DNA of 64,000 bases from an uncultured Prevotella sp. Lineage in GTDB: Bacteria > Bacteroidota > Bacteroidia > Bacteroidales > Bacteroidaceae. The stretch spans positions 57,563 to 121,562 of the forward strand of contig CAJJWN010000005.1 in assembly GCA_905196835.1 (NCBI GenBank), written 5' to 3'. Below the pieces are notes generated by a model. It did not search any database. It was not told where the DNA came from and saw nothing but the letters and a program-made list of their open reading frames with translations. Positions 62,874-64,000 of the stretch are shown piece after piece; within the stretch, counting starts at the first letter, position 1, and every line of letters starts with the position of its first letter. Position numbers and translations under genes: made by a program.

Positions 62874-62881
62874 CGTTTTTC

Positions 62882-62912
62882 TTTGCCATGTGAAATATTT
62901 GTATTACCTTTG
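62882..62912 (+). promoter_or_regulatory. promoter of tRNA-Ser
   Basis: TTTG at 62882-62885, 19 bp, TACCTTTG at 62905-62912: perfect consensus. A GC-rich 54-nt leader precedes the tRNA. Confidence 0.75.
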
Positions 62913-62966
62913 CACCCGTTAAAGGCCGCGGACGGCTCCGCAAGGGGCGCGGCGCGGGCCGGGAAA

Positions 62967-63054
62967 GGAAGGTTGGCAGAGTGACCGAATGCGCTGGACT
63001 CGAAATCCGGTATACCCATTGCGGGTATCGGGGGTTTGAATCCCTCACCTTCCG
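62967..63054 (+). tRNA. tRNA-Ser (anticodon CGA)
   Basis: 88 nt with a long variable arm. Acceptor GGAAGGT/ACCTTCC, discriminator G at 63054, anticodon stem CTGGA/TCCGG with loop CTCGAAA (anticodon CGA), variable arm TATACCCATTGCGGGTATC, T arm GGGGGTTTGAATCCCTC. CCA not encoded. Reads UCG serine codons. Confidence 0.95.
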
Positions 63055-63067
63055 CAAGAGTTTGAGC

Positions 63068-63105
63068 AGGGGGAGGCAGGCTTTTGGCTTGTATCCCCTT
63101 TTTTC
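63068..63105 (+). terminator. tRNA-Ser terminator
   Basis: GGGGA (63071-63076 region) with TCCCC, followed by TTTTTT; inner AGGC/GGCTT stem. Confidence 0.6.
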
Positions 63106-63160
63106 ATGTAAACACGTCAGTGCCAGCCGGTTATGCCGCGCGGTGAAACCAGTGCGTTGA

Positions 63161-63186
63161 CGCGAGTTCGGTATAAGGACAATGTT
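63161..63186 (-). repeat. CTTATACCGAA motif copy 2
   Basis: On the minus strand AACATTGTCCTTATACCGAA, then CTCGCG; near-identical to copy 1 over 26 bp and, as in copy 1, 20-25 bp upstream of a palindromic element. Confidence 0.6.
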
Positions 63187-63208
63187 GTGATAACCCTATT
63201 CCAAGCGG

Positions 63209-63349
63209 TCGGTGGGTAATCAGCCATTGCCTTGGCGGCGAGTTGCAGTTCCGCAGAAATGCGGAATCCAGTACACACAATATACTTAAAAGCAGGTTGT
63301 TTACACTGGATTCCGCGTCGGAGCGCGGAATGACTGGTTACCAGCCGAC
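63209..63349. repeat. palindromic interspersed element, copy 2 (middle inverted relative to copy 1)
   Basis: Ends GTCGGTGGGTAATCAGCCATT and AATGACTGGTTACCAGCCGAC. The middle holds the same two hairpins as copy 1 (CCGCAGAAATGCGG and CCGCGTCGGAGCGCGG with GGAATCCAGT and ACTGGATTCC) but in reversed order and orientation. No coding capacity. The 63055-64000 gap has no gene, only repeats. Confidence 0.7.
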
Positions 63350-63393
63350 AGATTAAATACAAAAGAACAGATAATTTTGCTTTTAGGAAACGT

Positions 63394-63487
63394 GTTTCTT
63401 ATACCGAAATCACGTTGGGTTATGTCCCTATAAAGGGCGGTTTCGTATATTCATGAAAATAATTCTTATGCCGGAATCACGTTGACC
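63394..63487 (+). repeat. two direct copies of the CTTATACCGAA motif
   Basis: Copies at 63394-63420 (TTTCTTATACCGAAATCACG, TTGGG) and 63461-63487 (ATTCTTATGCCGGAATCACG, TTGAC), 67 bp apart, same orientation and both opposite to copies 1 and 2. Confidence 0.6.
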
Positions 63488-63537
63488 AGGCGTGAGTCCG
63501 TCATATATTCATACTGTAATTGCCATCCGTAATCAGT

Positions 63538-63935
63538 AATTGTCATCTGTCATTTGTAATTGTCATCCGTATCAGTAATTGTCATCTGTCATTTGTAATT
63601 GTAAGCGGTTGCGCGCCACGCCCGCGCGCCGTTGCATGGCCTGAACGCCGCTGACGGGCGGCTCCGCGCCATGCCGTAAACATGGCCTTTGCATGGTGCG
63701 AATGCCGCCTTTGCGGGCGGTAAAGATGCTTGTTCGCGTGCGAAATGCCGCCGTTCCGTAGCGTTCGTGTGCCATTCGCGCTACTTTTGCCAAGGGGTGC
63801 AACACGGCGTGAGGCGCGCCGCGGTTTGGCCGCGCTTACAATTACAGATGACAGACGGGTGGATGCCGGCGCGGCGGATGTCAGGGTGGGGGACGTGAAG
63901 TGCGCGATGACAATTACAAATGACAGATGACAATT
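63538..63935. repeat. perfect 30-nt inverted repeat of tandem phrases enclosing array I
   Basis: The left arm (63538-63567) is built of 20-bp phrases such as TAATTGTCATCTGTCATTTG that recur with period 39 (63538 and 63577). The right arm (63906-63935) is the exact reverse complement. A second inverted pair, TAATTGTAAGCG (63596-63607) with CGCGCTTACAATTA (63832-63845), lies inside. GC-rich interior. Confidence 0.75.
63678..63764. repeat. 22-bp-period array, cluster I (four units)
   Basis: Cores ATGGCCTTT (63678), GCCGCCTTT (63700), ATGCTTGTT (63722) and GCCGCCGTT (63743); the last interval is 21 bp. Confidence 0.6.
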
Positions 63936-64000
63936 GCCGTGTGCCGCATGTGGAGACGGGGGAGATAGAATTTTATATTATATATATATTATATAAATAT

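Overview
The window is ordinary chromosome from a member of the Bacteroidota, most likely a Prevotella-like Bacteroidales. The evidence is the promoter type (TTTG, about 19-21 bp, then TAnnTTTG, at more than a dozen places), a short primary sigma factor, a Rho factor with a long insertion, a type IX secretion plug-type protein, a DUF4836 lipoprotein, TonB-linked outer membrane proteins, and LytS/LytTR signalling. There are about 49 protein genes, two tRNAs (Arg-UCU, Ser-CGA) and one candidate structured RNA. I see no phage, integron, CRISPR, rRNA or intact insertion sequence.

Layout. 1-3.4 kb: a partial pyruvyl-transferase gene divergent from engB and an ABC-F gene. 3.6-9.5 kb: rho, a TlpA-like thioredoxin, tRNA-Arg, and a helix-hairpin-helix/outer-membrane protein. 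9.6-12 kb (minus): rpoD, a NUDIX hydrolase, ispE. 12.1-19 kb: dnaB, then glyA-pyrI-pyrB on the minus strand, then a class A penicillin-binding protein. 19.7-25 kb: gyrA and two paralogous TPR proteins. 25.2-31 kb: a plus-strand run of nucleoside transporter, bifunctional nuclease, rsmE, DUF4836 lipoprotein and an ABC ATPase/permease pair. 31.2-45.3 kb: aroB, a large outer membrane barrel, the T9SS plug-like gene, mltG, glnS, a TPR protein, then dedA, maf, kdsC and a DUF2520 dehydrogenase on the minus strand, and a FemAB/GNAT-like gene. 46-56 kb: a TonB-dependent receptor, a structured leader RNA and ribE, then a six-gene operon of TolC, MacA-like adaptor, MacB-like ATPase and permease, LytS-type kinase and LytTR regulator. 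56-63 kb: an HAD phosphatase (minus), a DbpA-like helicase, serC, serA, DUF1015, a YigZ-family gene and tRNA-Ser. 63-64 kb: repeats only.

The most unusual feature is between the genes. Nine intergenic regions carry arrays of diverged units that repeat every 22 bp (clusters at about 5.73, 13.63, 19.22, 31.09, 36.83, 45.49, 48.57, 57.14 and 63.68 kb). Each unit is a core close to AAAGRCSGYCTTT plus a 9-bp linker that itself tends to form a dyad with the next unit. The strict period holds for up to about ten units and even across units whose sequence has decayed, while individual bases drift. I do not recognise a named family for it. Other intergenic structures are a promoter cassette present in three copies around 0.8-0.95 kb, two related palindromic elements at 45.9 and 63.2 kb, a dispersed CTTATACCGAA motif, a segment shared by two array-bearing gaps, and perfect 29-30 nt inverted repeats built from short repeated phrases at gene ends.
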